Assembly (NCBI GenBank): GCA_943736015.1
Contig: OX031071.1
Span: forward strand, 30,350,619-30,414,618
DNA from: Tridacna crocea
Taxonomy: Eukaryota > Mollusca > Bivalvia > Cardiida > Cardiidae
Length of the DNA: 64,000 nucleotides
Reading direction: 5' to 3'
Shown: positions 20,280-29,897 of the stretch, one piece after another
How positions within the stretch are numbered: the first letter of the stretch is position 1
How the letters are laid out: every line of letters begins with the position of its first letter
Made by a program: the position numbers and the translations under genes
Notes under the pieces: model-generated
What the model was told of the DNA's origin: nothing
What the model saw: the letters and a program-made list of their open reading frames with translations, nothing else
Databases searched by the model: none

Positions 20280-20373
20280 CTTTCTGGTTGAAGAATTATC
20301 TCCGCTTGAACTTTATACTGTTTCCTGTCAAAACGCTGGCAAGGGGTATTAAGTCATTTAATGACAGCTCTAG
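20280..20373 (+). mobile_element. 3' end of a Helitron-like element
   Basis: A GTCAT-TTA-ATGAC hairpin (20353-20365) is followed by AGCTCTAG then TTT. The same arrangement closes the element at 31199. Hairpin, short spacer, CTAG and a following T are the canonical 3' end of Helitrons. Confidence 0.6.
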
Positions 20374-20535
20374 TTTAAAACTATTTTTTTCTGCTAGGAA
20401 GTAGTACTTTGACTAGGGGGTTCAATATTATAATTATTGTCATCTTCAAATAAATTCACATACTATTAAAAGGTATGATTTACATACAAATACAATTCTA
20501 CACCTTATTGTTTACCCATGGTTGTTACTGAGCCT

Positions 20536-20745
20536 TTAAGCCTTCAACAAACGACATGTTTTAGACTCGTCCACTTGTGGATGACAAGATAAAAGTGGCT
20601 CTTGTTATAGATGTGTCTTAGGGTTGAAAACATTGTGGGTAAAGGAGAAAATACTGCTTACCAGCATTTTCTCCTTTCTTCTCAATGTTTTTGAAAGCCT
20701 TTCTTTAGAGTTATCAAAACTTTGTACTGTGTGGCAAAGGATTAC
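20536..20745 (+). mobile_element. TTAA MITE, family A, diverged
   Basis: TTAAGCCTTCAACAAACGACA opens. The L arm is shortened, the palindrome has several mismatches, and the end is GGCAAAGGATTAC. Confidence 0.75.
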
Positions 20746-20970
20746 ATGTTTACCACACAATCCCGAGTTTTAATGATCCTTGGAAAGAAGCCTTTTGAAA
20801 ACATTGTGGGAAAAGGAGAAAATGCTGGTTACCAGCATTTTCTCCTTTTCCCACAATGTTTTTTACCCAATGAAAGAAAAGTTGCACCATTTTAGCCACA
20901 TTGAAATTGTCATCTGCAAATGCTTTCAATTTAGACAAGGCTAAAATTTTGTCGTGCAGTAAAGGGTTAT
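20742..20970 (-). mobile_element. TTAA MITE, family A, abutting the previous copy
   Basis: Starts directly at the TTAC closing the previous copy and ends GTAAAGGGTTAT. 229 bp, with a perfect palindrome around CTGGTTACCAG. Confidence 0.85.
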
Positions 20971-21122
20971 ATTCTGACTTGTTCAGATTATTTCAGACCA
21001 TCCCTAAAGTTAATACCAAGTATATACATGTACATGTAGCTAGGAAGGGTGAGGAAATTATAGTTTCAAAGGTGATAGAACATTATTGCAAAAGAACGAT
21101 TACTTTGCAGTAGGCAAATGCT

Positions 21123-21319
21123 TATTTCTCTAAAGCCTTCAGAAAACATTGTGGGAAAAGGAGTAAATGCTGGTAACCAGCATTTCCTCTTTTTCCCACA
21201 ATGTTTTCTACCCTTCACAAAACATATTCCAAATTTTTAGTCATCTATACTTATTTTGTCGTCAACAAATGCGTTGGATTTGGACAAGACTAAAATATTG
21301 CCGTATGGTAATGAGTTAA
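21123..21319 (-). mobile_element. TTAA MITE, family A, left end lost
   Basis: Begins within the R arm (TCTCTAAAGCCTTC). Palindrome and L arm are clear. Ends GGTAATGAGTTAA at 21319. Confidence 0.8.
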
Positions 21320-21324
21320 TATAT

Positions 21325-21545
21325 TTAACCCTTTACCCAAAGGAAAAAATATACTTGTCCAAAAGAGTTGGAGACGACAATTTAAAAGCGTCTTGAACGA
21401 TAAAATTTGTATTAGGTATGAAAGAAATTATTTTGGGAAAAGGATAAAACACTGGCTTTCTGTGTTTTCTCCTTTTCACAAAATGTTTTGCAAAGGTCTG
21501 TATATAAGGTTGGGTAAAATTCAGAATTTTGTGGTTAAGCATTAA
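21325..21545 (+). mobile_element. TTAA MITE, family A, diverged, just upstream of the TRIM-like gene
   Basis: TTAACCCTTTACCC opens and GTGGTTAAGCATTAA closes. The palindrome core has been replaced by ACACTGGCTTTCTGTGTTTTC. It lies 24 bases before the predicted splice acceptor of the gene. Confidence 0.75.
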
Positions 21546-21555
21546 TGTTTGTTTC

Positions 21556-21569
21556 TTTTCTATTTATAG
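21556..21569 (+). other. Predicted splice acceptor of a 5' UTR intron
   Basis: A pyrimidine-rich CTTTTCTATTTATAG ends 24 bases before the ATG at 21594, in a good 3' splice-site context. It suggests that the gene had a non-coding first exon further upstream, which I cannot locate. Confidence 0.45.
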
Positions 21570-22122
21570 ACGCGACATCTTGCACCTGGCATTATGGAAG
21601 TGTCTGGACGAAATCAGACAGGGAGTGACAACACAACAACAGGTGTTCAATGTGATCCTTGTTTCTTGCTGAACAAAAATGAAAATGCTAAACATTATTG
21701 TGTCGAGTGTGACGAATTTTTCTGCTCTAATTGTTCATATGTGCATAAAATGTTAAAATTATCAAGAAATCACAAATGTTTATCTGGAGATGAAATGCCG
21801 AAACAGAAACTGACTGCAATAGAGGAAAATGTATGTTTTAAACACAGTGGGGAAATATTAAAGTACTTTTGTAAGGTCCATACAGTGAATAATCTAGATT
21901 TTGCTAACTATGAGTCCTGGGACTCGCAAGTGTGAAATCAATGAGTCCCAGACCAAAATCAATGAGTCCAGCTTTAAAAATACCGAGTCCCACTAAGGTT
22001 TGTTAGCAAACATTTCATGATTTAAGAACTTTTTTTGCAGATGTAAATAACAGACAAAAAACTGAAAATAGGTTTAAGTAACTTTATAAACAAATTAACA
22101 TATGTCTATGATATCGAACAGT

Positions 22123-22261
22123 TTAACCATTTCACAAACAATCCCCTTGTTTCAATGACTTGTCTTTTGAAAACATTGTGAAAAAAAGAAAGCGCTCGGA
22201 ACAAGAAGTTTCTCATTTTCCACAATATTTTCTATCCTATCAGAGAATTGGACTTTATTAA
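22123..22261 (-). mobile_element. TTAA MITE remnant nested in the TIR element
   Basis: TTAACCATTTCACAAACAATCCC, TTTTGAAAACATTGTG and CCACAATATTTTCTATCC are recognisable. The L arm is missing, and the copy ends at a TTAA preceding CCCTTCACC. Confidence 0.6.
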
Positions 22262-22271
22262 CCCTTCACCT

Positions 22272-22380
22272 AGTGGTGGGCCGATGATCGACTATAGTCG
22301 AAAGTCAGTTGGTTTTGGCTTCCGATTTCGATAATCGATTGAGAAATCCCGGAATCGATTGTAGTCGGTTGCTAACCTGG
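22272..22380 (+). repeat. CGATT-rich terminus-like block inside the TIR element
   Basis: TAGTGGTGGGCCGATGATCG followed by several ATCGATT/AGTCGGTT words looks like the start of another DNA transposon with subterminal repeats. No matching inverted end was found in the window. Confidence 0.3.
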
Positions 22381-23592
22381 CTTTGTGCCAAAACTTGAAT
22401 TCTGGTTTTTAGCGCTTTGTTTCGTGATTCTTATTAATCACAATCTTGGATTAAACATAGTGGATAACAAACACGAAAATTGGCTGAAAAATGAAAAACA
22501 AATCTTTGTCCATGAATGTCTTGACACAAGTTGACAACTCGGCAAGCTTCCCTGAGCCCGGGTTTTGACATTCGGTAATTTGAAATGACTGGTCTTTGAT
22601 GGTGAAAGATATCTGCCAAAATGTCAGTTTGAGGCATGAAATTATCGTCTAGAACTTCATATAACCTAGCTTGCGTGCATCGGGCGGAAATATGGGTTAA
22701 ACACAATCAGTATAAAATGCGAAGGACACCCGGATGATAATGAAGCTGGCGAGTCATTTATGACAGAGTAACCAAAGGTGTTATTCCTCTTATCTAGTGT
22801 AAAGTGACTGGTTTTTAAGTTACTTGCTATTTAAACTGACTAAATGATGTCAAATTATGTAGTAATACTTCTCCAGAAACTAACTGTCAAGAAAAAATAG
22901 ATCGACAAAAAAGCGCGAAAACCCATGACACTACAGTGAGCAGCGTGGCGTCGTCCGATCAGAAGGACTTCAAACTATCTTCTTGTCTTTAATAATGAAT
23001 TTTAAAAGTGAATTCACACACATTTCTGAATAAAGCAATAAGTGGAAGCTAAAATTCTGTTCATGAGTGGAAATAATGTTGTTTTATGAAATGAAAATAA
23101 AGGGGGGGGGGAAGAGGAGTCGTCTGCAAATGTTTGAACTATTAGGTATAATTATGTGCGAAAATAAAAATCATGCTAGTATGACTTGCTTAGAGGAAAT
23201 GTATGTGATCCGAATGCAACCAACGAAAATATCACATTACAATCGTTTACAATCGTGAGCTTTACTAAATTATTCTTACAATATGCTTTTCGTAACCTGT
23301 GCGTCCCGAGGGACGCACATTTATTGCTTTTGTGCGTCTCAAGCAATTTTTGTGCGTCAGGGACGCGGGACGCGCATCTAGATTATTCTCTGTCCATAAG
23401 AACTTTTACTGCACAGTTTGTATAACTCTGGAGCACAAGAATTGTACCATTGAATATATAGATGATATTGCACAAGGCTTTGAGACAAGTACAGAGTATA
23501 CAACTTTAACAGAGAAATTATCAAGTCTTCTACAGCAGTTAAAAGATATAAAGGAAACTTCTACAAGACACAGTCAAGACTTACAAACAGTG

Positions 23593-23595
23593 TAA
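23593..23595 (+). other. Premature TAA in the TRIM-like frame
   Basis: The frame reads LQTV-stop-TQFVSDVKSF across 23581-23622 with no shift. A single A-to-T change of a lysine codon would explain it. The downstream 415 codons stay open, so the stop is either recent or a sequencing error. Confidence 0.8.
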
Positions 23596-24932
23596 ACCCA
23601 GTTTGTATCAGATGTGAAATCCTTCCGTACAGAAATCAACAACCTTCTAGATTCCATGGAAACAACCATTTTGAAGGAAGCCCAGGACGTGAAGGAGTTT
23701 GATACAAAAGCTACTCAAACCGTGTCTACAAGGTGTGATACAATGACCACTGACATCAATGAAATTGTCTCTAACTTAGACAAACATAAACAATACAAAC
23801 AACAGCGACAGTTGGTGATTTCTGCAAAGAAAGCTGAAACTCTGATTTCTGACATAGAACAGAAAATGGCAGACATATCCAGTCAAAACAAAATTAGAAA
23901 TTATAAATTTCACAAAAATGAGAAAATGCTACATTCACTTCAATCTATGTGCAATCTTGGTACATTAGTGGATAGAGAGAAGGAGGGAGGAAAAACAGAA
24001 ATGGAGAGAAAAGAGAAAGAAAACATAAAGCTGGTCAACAAAGATCCCAAATCTGTTAGAGCCAGTTATGTAGGACAAATCAATGTTAAACATTCAGAAG
24101 ATAAAGATGACTGTGGGATTACAGGCAGTGTAATGATAGATCCATACAGAATAGTTCTAACAGATTGTGTCAACTACAGTGTAAAACTTGTAAATGTTGA
24201 CAGTAACAGTATTCTATCTTATCTAAAACTTTCCACAAGACCATGGGATGTTACTTGTATTGATAAAAGTCAGCTTGTCATTACATGTAACAATAAATTA
24301 GTTTTTGTAAATGTTGGACAGACTTTGACTGTAAACAAAGAACTTCAAGTTAATGGAGGCTGTAGAGGAATTATTTTTAATGATAATCAATTATTTGTGT
24401 CATTTGATGAACCAGAACCTGCTGTTAAATTAATCAGTCTACATGGAGAAATATTGAAAACATTTTCTACAGACCAAAATGGACAACCTCTGTTTAAATG
24501 TCCAGAGTATATTTGTCTTAGTAATTCCAAGTCTACACTATTTGTTAGTGACTGGAAGACAAACACTGTGACAAGTGTGGATCTACTGGGTAAAGTTCAA
24601 GATGTTTACAGAGATACTAACCTGAAGTGTCCACGTGGTCTGACTGTAGATAGATATGATAATATTTATATAGCTGGACATGTCTCACACAACATACACC
24701 AGATATCTACACAGTGTAGACCCATACAAATATTACTGGATCAAACACAAGGAATGAAACGTCCACAGTCAGTGACATATTGTGAAACAGAAAACAAACT
24801 TTATATCAGCCATTTTATTGGATCTGAAGGAAATGTTTTGTCAGTTTATCAACTACAGTAGAAAACAACACATACTGATGACCTGCTGTAAGGGTAAGTC
24901 TATTTAACCTTGTACCACACTGTTTTGTGTTT

Positions 24933-25070
24933 TTAACCCTTTACTACACCAACTTGACTTTTAATGACCCTGAAGAAGAATTGTTTGGGAAACATTGTGG
25001 AAAAGGAAGAAAATGCTGGTTACCAGCAATGTTTTCTACAATATCAAAGACAGAATTTATCATTTGAACT
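24933..25070 (-). mobile_element. TTAA MITE, family A, right half lost
   Basis: TTAACCCTTTACTACACC, GACCCTGAAGAAG and GAAGAAAATGCTGGTTACCAGC. The second palindrome arm is cut to AATGTTTTCTAC. Confidence 0.7.
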
Positions 25071-25076
25071 TTGTTT

Positions 25077-25210
25077 GACTCTTTACCACACAATCCCGAC
25101 TTTTCACTATTCTAAGAGAGAAAGATTTTGAAAACACTGTGGGAAAAGGAGAAAATGTTCTAAGTAGCAATATCTTTTTCTCTCGCAATATTTTATCTCC
25201 ATTCAATGAA
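25077..25210 (-). mobile_element. TTAA MITE remnant
   Basis: GACTCTTTACCACACAATCCCGAC and GAAAACACTGTGGGAAAAGGAG are clear. The remainder fades after TCTCGCAATATTTTATC. Confidence 0.6.
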
Positions 25211-25282
25211 AAATTTTGTGATTTCAGGAACATTTAATGGTAGAAATTGTAAAAATAGTAGATTTGTTCATGTATCAGCAGG

Positions 25283-25354
25283 GTCCTGTGTGGCTCAGTG
25301 GTAATGTGCAGGACTCGTGACCTGGAGGTCCCAGGTTCAAGCCTCGCTGGCTGC
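25283..25354 (+). other. tRNA-like SINE head
   Basis: GTCCTGTGTGGCTCAGTGG (A-box) and CCAGGTTCAAGCC (B-box) lie at tRNA spacing. The body continues TTTTTTTTTCACAGG and GTGTCCTCAACTCCC. Acceptor-stem ends GTCCTGTG and CTGGCTGC do not pair, so it is not a tRNA gene. Confidence 0.5.
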
Positions 25355-25482
25355 AATTTTTTTTTTCACAGGAGTGTCCTCAACTCCCAGCAACGTTTAT
25401 GTATTACTGTACATTGTGTAGATCAAGATCAGCCTGCACAGTACATAAAGTTTGATCCTAGATATAAATAGTTGTATAAAAT

Positions 25483-25560
25483 AGAAATGTTTTGTCTGTT
25501 AATCAACTACAGTAGAAAACAACATATACTGTTGACATGTTCTATGGATATGTCTATTTT
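25483..25560 (+). pseudogene. Duplicated fragment of the TRIM-like gene's 3' end
   Basis: AGAAATGTTTTGTCTGTTAATC through ACTACAGTAGAAAACAACA and TATGTCTATTTT match 24828-24905, which codes for the last residues and stop. The offset is about 655 bases. It looks like the leftover end of a tandem gene copy whose remainder has been lost to repeats. Confidence 0.6.
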
Positions 25561-25600
25561 CATCATCAGTTGTTAACTGTAGTAGTAGCAGGAATGATAT

Positions 25601-25835
25601 TTAACCCTTTACTGCACATTCCTGAATTTTAACGACCCTGAGAAATAAGCCTTTTGAAAACATTGTGGAAAAAAGGAGAAAATGCTGGAAACAAGCTTTT
25701 TTTCCTTTTATTTTCCCACAAAGTTTTCTGACCGATTAAAGAACTTGTGTGTCATTTGGGCCACTATGAATGTGTTGTCTGCAAATGCTTTCAATATGGA
25801 CAGGTCTAAAATGTTGTTGTGTTGTAAATGGTTAA
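25601..25835 (-). mobile_element. TTAA MITE, family A, complete, followed by a decayed neighbour
   Basis: TTAA at 25601-25604 and 25832-25835. The palindrome arms have small insertions. A second very decayed copy appears to start at the same right TTAA (TTAATCCTTTGC) and runs to about 26000. Confidence 0.75.
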
Positions 25836-26039
25836 TCCTTTGCTTTACAATTTGGAATTTTAATAGAATTGAAAGAGACGGCTTACAATTGTCTGTTTTT
25901 GTATTAGCCTTCATTTGTTTAACCAAATCTAACACATTGAAGGCTTCTGTTTGTTCCACAACAGATCACTCTTGAAAACATTGTAGTGAAAGCAGAAATT
26001 TATTTAATTGTACTTAATTATTCATTCTAAGACAATTTA

Positions 26040-26144
26040 CTGTATGTCCTTACCAAGCATTCCCTAAGTATTATTGAGATGCTGTTAAAGAAAATAGAAA
26101 CTATTGAGGGAAAAAGAGAAAATTATGGTAACCAACATTTTTAA
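26040..26144 (-). mobile_element. TTAA MITE remnant
   Basis: CTTACCAAGCATTCCC, GAAACTATTGAGGGAAAAAGAGAAAAT and GGTAACCAACATTTT survive from the R side. It stops at the start of the next element. Confidence 0.5.
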
Positions 26145-27190
26145 CTCTACTGGCTTTCAGCCAGCAGAGCTTATGTCATGGCTTGGTTTCCGTCGTCAGG
26201 TCCGTCCGTCCGTTAGCAATTTCTTGTGTGTGCAACTCCTCCTACAGTTTCCATCGGAATTATTTGAAACTTGCCACAATGAATCTCCATGATGTCTAGT
26301 TGTGCACCTGGGTCTTAGAATTTGGATGACTGTTTGCGTTCTAAAATTATCTGCCCCTGATTTCTGGAATAACCAACTTTTCACTTTGAATTTTTGTTCA
26401 GGCTATAACTTCCATACTATGAAAGGTATCAACTTGAAACTGCATACACTGATGGAACACATTATGGAAAAGTGCAGTGCACATGAACCATAACTCTGCC
26501 ACTTTTATTTTTTGAGTTACTGCCCTTTGTTAATTTTCAGTTTGAATTTTTGTCTAGGCCCTAACTTCTATATAAAAGCTATCAACTTGGAACTTCATAC
26601 ACGGAAAGAACTCATTATGGAGAAGTGCATTGCACATGAACAATAACTCTGCCACCGTTATTTTTTGAGTAACTGCCCTATGTTAATTTTCAGTTTGAAT
26701 TTTTGTCCAGGCCCAAACTTCTAAACTATAAAAACTATTCACTTGGAACGTCATACACTGATAGAACTCATTATGGAGAAGTGCATTGCACATGAACCAT
26801 AACTCTGCCACTTTTATTTTTTGAGTTATTGCCCTTAGTTAATTTTCAGTTTGAATTTTTGTGAAGACCATAACTTTCAAACTTCAAAATCCATCATCTT
26901 GAAACTTCAAAGACTAATAGAACAGATTATGAAAAGTGCATTGCACAAGAACCATAACTCTGCCATCCTTCCTTCTGAGTTATTGCCATTTTCACTTTGA
27001 ATTTTCGTCTGGGCAATAATTTTTAAAATATAAAAGATATGATCTGGGACCTTCAAAGACAGATAGAACACCTTGTGGATAAGAGCAATTCACAAAATTT
27101 GTAACTTTACCACCCTTATTTTTTTAGTTATTGCCCATTAATATTTTTCACATATCATGAAGAATAACTACTCTTCATGCATGGCCCATC
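26145..27190 (+). mobile_element. Tandem-core element: 5' hairpin, CCGT microsatellite, five ~155 bp cores
   Basis: A hairpin CTCTACTGGCT (26145-26155) with AGCCAGCAGAG (26159-26169) opens, then CATGGCTTGG and GTCCGTCCGTCCGTT. Cores start with TTTGAATTTT at 26385, 26541, 26694, 26850 and 26996 (periods 156, 153, 156, 146), each with ATAACTCTGCCAC and TTGAGTTATTGCCC. A CATGAAGA...TCTTCATG hairpin lies at 27157-27180. Hairpin, microsatellite, cores and hairpin is the 'pearl'/HINE plan of bivalves. Confidence 0.65.
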
Positions 27191-27373
27191 CGTCAATGCA
27201 ACTCATTTCATTGACTAACCCTGTACCCATGAAACTTTGTCAGAATGTGATTCTTGATTATATCTTGGACCAATTTGAAAATGGGGTATGTTGGGTGAAA
27301 AACTAGGTCACTATGTCAAAATCTTGAAAGAACTTTGTGTATGCTCTAGAAGCCACATTTTCAGTCCAAAACT
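27191..27373 (+). repeat. Core repeat F, short stretch (left of the MITE)
   Basis: AAAACTAGGTCACTATGTCAAA and CTCTAGAAGCCACATTTT match the F array at 36750-37837. It continues as GGTCAGAATGTCTTGATG after the MITE (27603-27680). Confidence 0.55.
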
Positions 27374-27602
27374 TTTAACCCTTTACCACACAATTCCAAC
27401 TTTAATGACCCTGAGAAAAAACCTTATAAAAACATTGTGCAAAAAGAAAAACAAAAATGCTGGTCACTGGCATTTTATCCTTTTCCGACAATGTTTTCTA
27501 CCCTTCCTTTAACAAATTTCAAATTTTTAGCAATTATTGAGTCATCTGTAACTGCTTTTAATTTGGACTAGTCTAAAATTTTATCCTTTGGTAAAAAATT
27601 AA
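27374..27602 (-). mobile_element. TTAA MITE, family A, complete (229 bp), inside repeat F
   Basis: TTAACCCTTTACCACAC opens and TTTGGTAAAAAATTAA closes. The palindrome carries an A-rich insertion and a GGTCACTGGC core. Confidence 0.85.
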
Positions 27603-27680
27603 AGAGGGTCAGAATGTCTTGATGATATCTAGGATGAGCTGGAAAATGGGTCATGTTAGGTGTTCTTTAAATGTTTTACA

Positions 27681-28239
27681 GGTTGTTCTTTTACAAACGA
27701 ATTGAATGTCTTCATTGACTGACGCAACCAAAACAAAAGCGTGCAGCGCATGAAAGTCCCTGATCAGCCTTAATACATGTATATCATGGTACCCAATGGA
27801 AAATTAAATACAGTATCTGTTATTCGGATCACATGAATTGTGTATTGTATAAGTTTGTTGTTGTATGCAGTGTAGTATGTAAATTTTGAATAGCTGTGAA
27901 TAGTCTATGTTGAATTTGTTCATCACCAAACCTTATTGTTATCACCATTATCATTAATTGTGCTTTTTCTTTGATTATCTTTGTTTATTTTTAACTCTAT
28001 TCTAGATCAGAATGCACTTTATTTATACATTGTCTTTGATTATTTATTTGTTAAAAAAAATCTGTGTACTGTGTCAACTTTTAACATGTCAGCCACGACA
28101 ACAGCTCACCTTTTCAGTAAGTGTGGACGTAGATCAGCTAACGCATTTGCATTGCCAGAGCTTCGTCCACACTTCCTGGGAGTTTATAGGAAGCATGGAT
28201 TTGAGGAGATATTATTCGTTATGATCGATTTCTCGTTTA
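27681..28239. other. No recognised feature; one coding-like frame
   Basis: A frame at about 27981-28277 contains SATTTAHLFSKCGRRSANA. It lacks recognisable motifs and sits between repeats, so I do not call a gene. Confidence 0.4.
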
Positions 28240-29385
28240 ACTCATTATCTGGCGTGAATTTTGATGAAACTTTATAGAAATGATCCTGGCATAGTTGTCT
28301 TCAGAATTTCTTGAATGTGATTCGTTCAAAAACTGTGGCTGTCATAGCAACCACCTGAAAACATATTGAAAATCTTGGAAGCTCTTCAGGTTTGAAACCA
28401 TAAGGCTTTGGGCTACTGAATTTGGCATGTAGCTTTATCTGGTAGACCTCTTCCAAGTTCATCCAATTATTAGCCCTGGGGTCAAAACTGTTCCAGTCCC
28501 AGGGACACCCTGGGGACTTATACAGAAAAAAGCTTTAAAATCCTTCTGGTATCTAGCCCTAAGGCGCTGGGTTACCAAATTTGGCTTGTAGCTTTATCTA
28601 ATAAAGACTGCCCAAATTATAGCCCTGGGGTCAAATTTAGCCCCGCCCTGGGGGAGGTCAGAAGTTTTATATGGGTTCTCGTATCTAGCCATCAGGCCTG
28701 GGGATATCATACTTGGCATGTGGCTTTATGTAGTGGATGTCTACCAAAGAGGCCCAATTTATAGCCCTTAGGTCAAATTTGGCCCAATCCCGGAGTCACA
28801 AGTTTTACATGGGTTTGTACAGGAAACACTTCAAAAATCCAATTTTATTTGCATGAAGCCTAGGGCTACCAAATTTTGTATGTAGCTTTGTCTAGTGGAC
28901 ATCTACCAGGAGGACTCAGATTATGGCCATGGGGTCAAGTTTGTTTATACACTGGGGTCACAAGTTTTACATTGGCATTCATTGCAAAAACTTTATAAAT
29001 CTTCACCTCGCTAGCCATAAGGCTTACGACTAGTAAAATTAGCCCTGTTCAGGACCCTTATATTTTACAGGGTCTTTTATTGAGGAAAATTTAAAAACCT
29101 TTATGTTTATAACCACATATTCAAGATCTGTATTGTTTGGTCTGGGGTTTTATCTTGTGGACCTCAACTAGGATTCAAGTTATTACAGATTTGTGGTCGA
29201 AGAAGGCGTTGCCCTGGGGTCATCACTTTCTCAAGCGGTTGTATAGAAAAAAAACCAACCTTTTTTATGTCTTTCAGTTTAAAACCAATTTACCAAGTAT
29301 TGTAATGTTTGGCTAGTAGTGTTTTTACTTATTAACCAGTGGAGTGATACAGTGCTATCACGGTCCTCTTGTTTTCAACACAATT
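28240..29385 (+). mobile_element. Tandem-core element E, about five to six cores
   Basis: Cores share GGGCTACCAAATTTGGCATG-type, TAGCTTTATCTAGTGGAC and CCCTGGGGTCAAA words (around 28415, 28570, 28700, 28860, 29030), with a period of about 150. The end at 29337-29380, ACCAGTGGAGTGATACAG then GGTCCTCTTGTTTTC, is a worn version of the terminal hairpin GGGCCATCATGGCCC seen at 56932 and 38139. Confidence 0.65.
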
Positions 29386-29689
29386 ACCATTTTTCAACAC
29401 ACTGAACCTGGTAAGATGGGAAAAAGAGGTAGGATTCATTTAACTTGGACCATAATGATTATGAGGTAATAAACAATGTTCGTCAAACATTCCGAATAAA
29501 ATCAGTTAATACAACTCTGAAATGAAAATGAATGCAGATTCGGGACTAGAAATATGCCAGATATTTACAAAGTGATTATTTTATCTAGTACACTTGACCA
29601 TTTCCAAATACATGTATATGGAAAAATCTGATACATATTTGTAAACAGTAATCAAGCAATCAAGAAACAAGACCTTGATATCAATTATG
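29386..29689. other. No recognised feature
   Basis: AT-rich, no repeat or coding frame recognised. Confidence 0.45.
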
Positions 29690-29812
29690 CCAAAATCATG
29701 AAATCAGAGTCATATTATTCTGCATTAGAATGCATATTCTATGCAGTCTGATCTTGACCTACACAGTCAGCTAAAGTGTCCATAACTGGTCTCTAGCACT
29801 GCAAGGGTTACT
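29690..29812 (-). repeat. Repeat C
   Basis: ATGCAGTCTGATCTTGACCTACACAG and GCACTGCAAGGGTTA form the right half. The left half of the palindrome is worn. Confidence 0.5.
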
Positions 29813-29897
29813 TAAAATCGCAAAATATTGAATTTGAGAGATTTAACCACTGCAAACAATTTTGAATGGTCTCTACTTGATAAGAGTTACAATAATT

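Larger units (their letters stand above)
21883..23392. mobile_element. ~1.5 kb TIR element inserted in B-box 2
   Basis: The element opens CAGTGAATAATCTAGAT and closes, in reverse complement, CAGAGAATAATCTAGAT, giving 17-base terminal inverted repeats with one mismatch. TCCATA lies directly on each side (21877-21882 and 23393-23398), so a 6-base target duplication is likely. If the preceding G is counted, GTCCATA is repeated too. CAGNG termini suggest a hAT-like element, but hATs usually duplicate 8 bases, so the superfamily is open. The interior has repeated GAGTCC words (21913-21994), GACGCAC words near the right end, a nested MITE and no transposase frame. Confidence 0.8.
21594..24861 (+). 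pseudogene. TRIM-like B-box/coiled-coil/propeller gene, broken by insertion and a stop codon
   Basis: Without the 21883-23392 insert the frame would have about 583 codons. Residues 20-60 form a first B-box-like zinc module (C20, C23, C36, C39, C44, C47, H51, H60). The second B-box begins CFKH at 81-84 and C93/H96, where the insertion lies, and resumes at 23398 with KNFYC, TVC and LEH in the same frame. A long helical, coiled-coil region follows (23400-24000), then a 270-residue C-terminal domain with repeated DxxxRIVLTD/NKLYIS-type strands, as in NHL-like propellers of TRIM2/TRIM56 relatives. There is no RING domain, usual for the bivalve-expanded group; such proteins are thought to be scaffolds or immune-related. 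A TAA at 23593 stops the frame at about codon 162. The stop at 24859 is the natural one. The start codon is chosen because it follows a splice acceptor and opens the MEVSGR N-terminus common in this family. Confidence 0.85.

Noticed and set aside
21871..23392. Intron in the TRIM-like gene (GTAAGG donor at 21871)
   Set aside because: Use of that donor would break the zinc-ligand pattern, and no AG acceptor fits in frame; inverted ends with flanking TCCATA favour an insertion.
25283..25354. Possible tRNA gene on the plus strand
   Set aside because: Acceptor ends do not pair, and it continues into a SINE-like body; a related head is at 63290-63395.
27981..28277. 98-codon frame with SATTTAHLFSKCGRRSANA
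   Set aside because: No domain recognised and it lies between repeats; chance in AT-rich DNA cannot be excluded.
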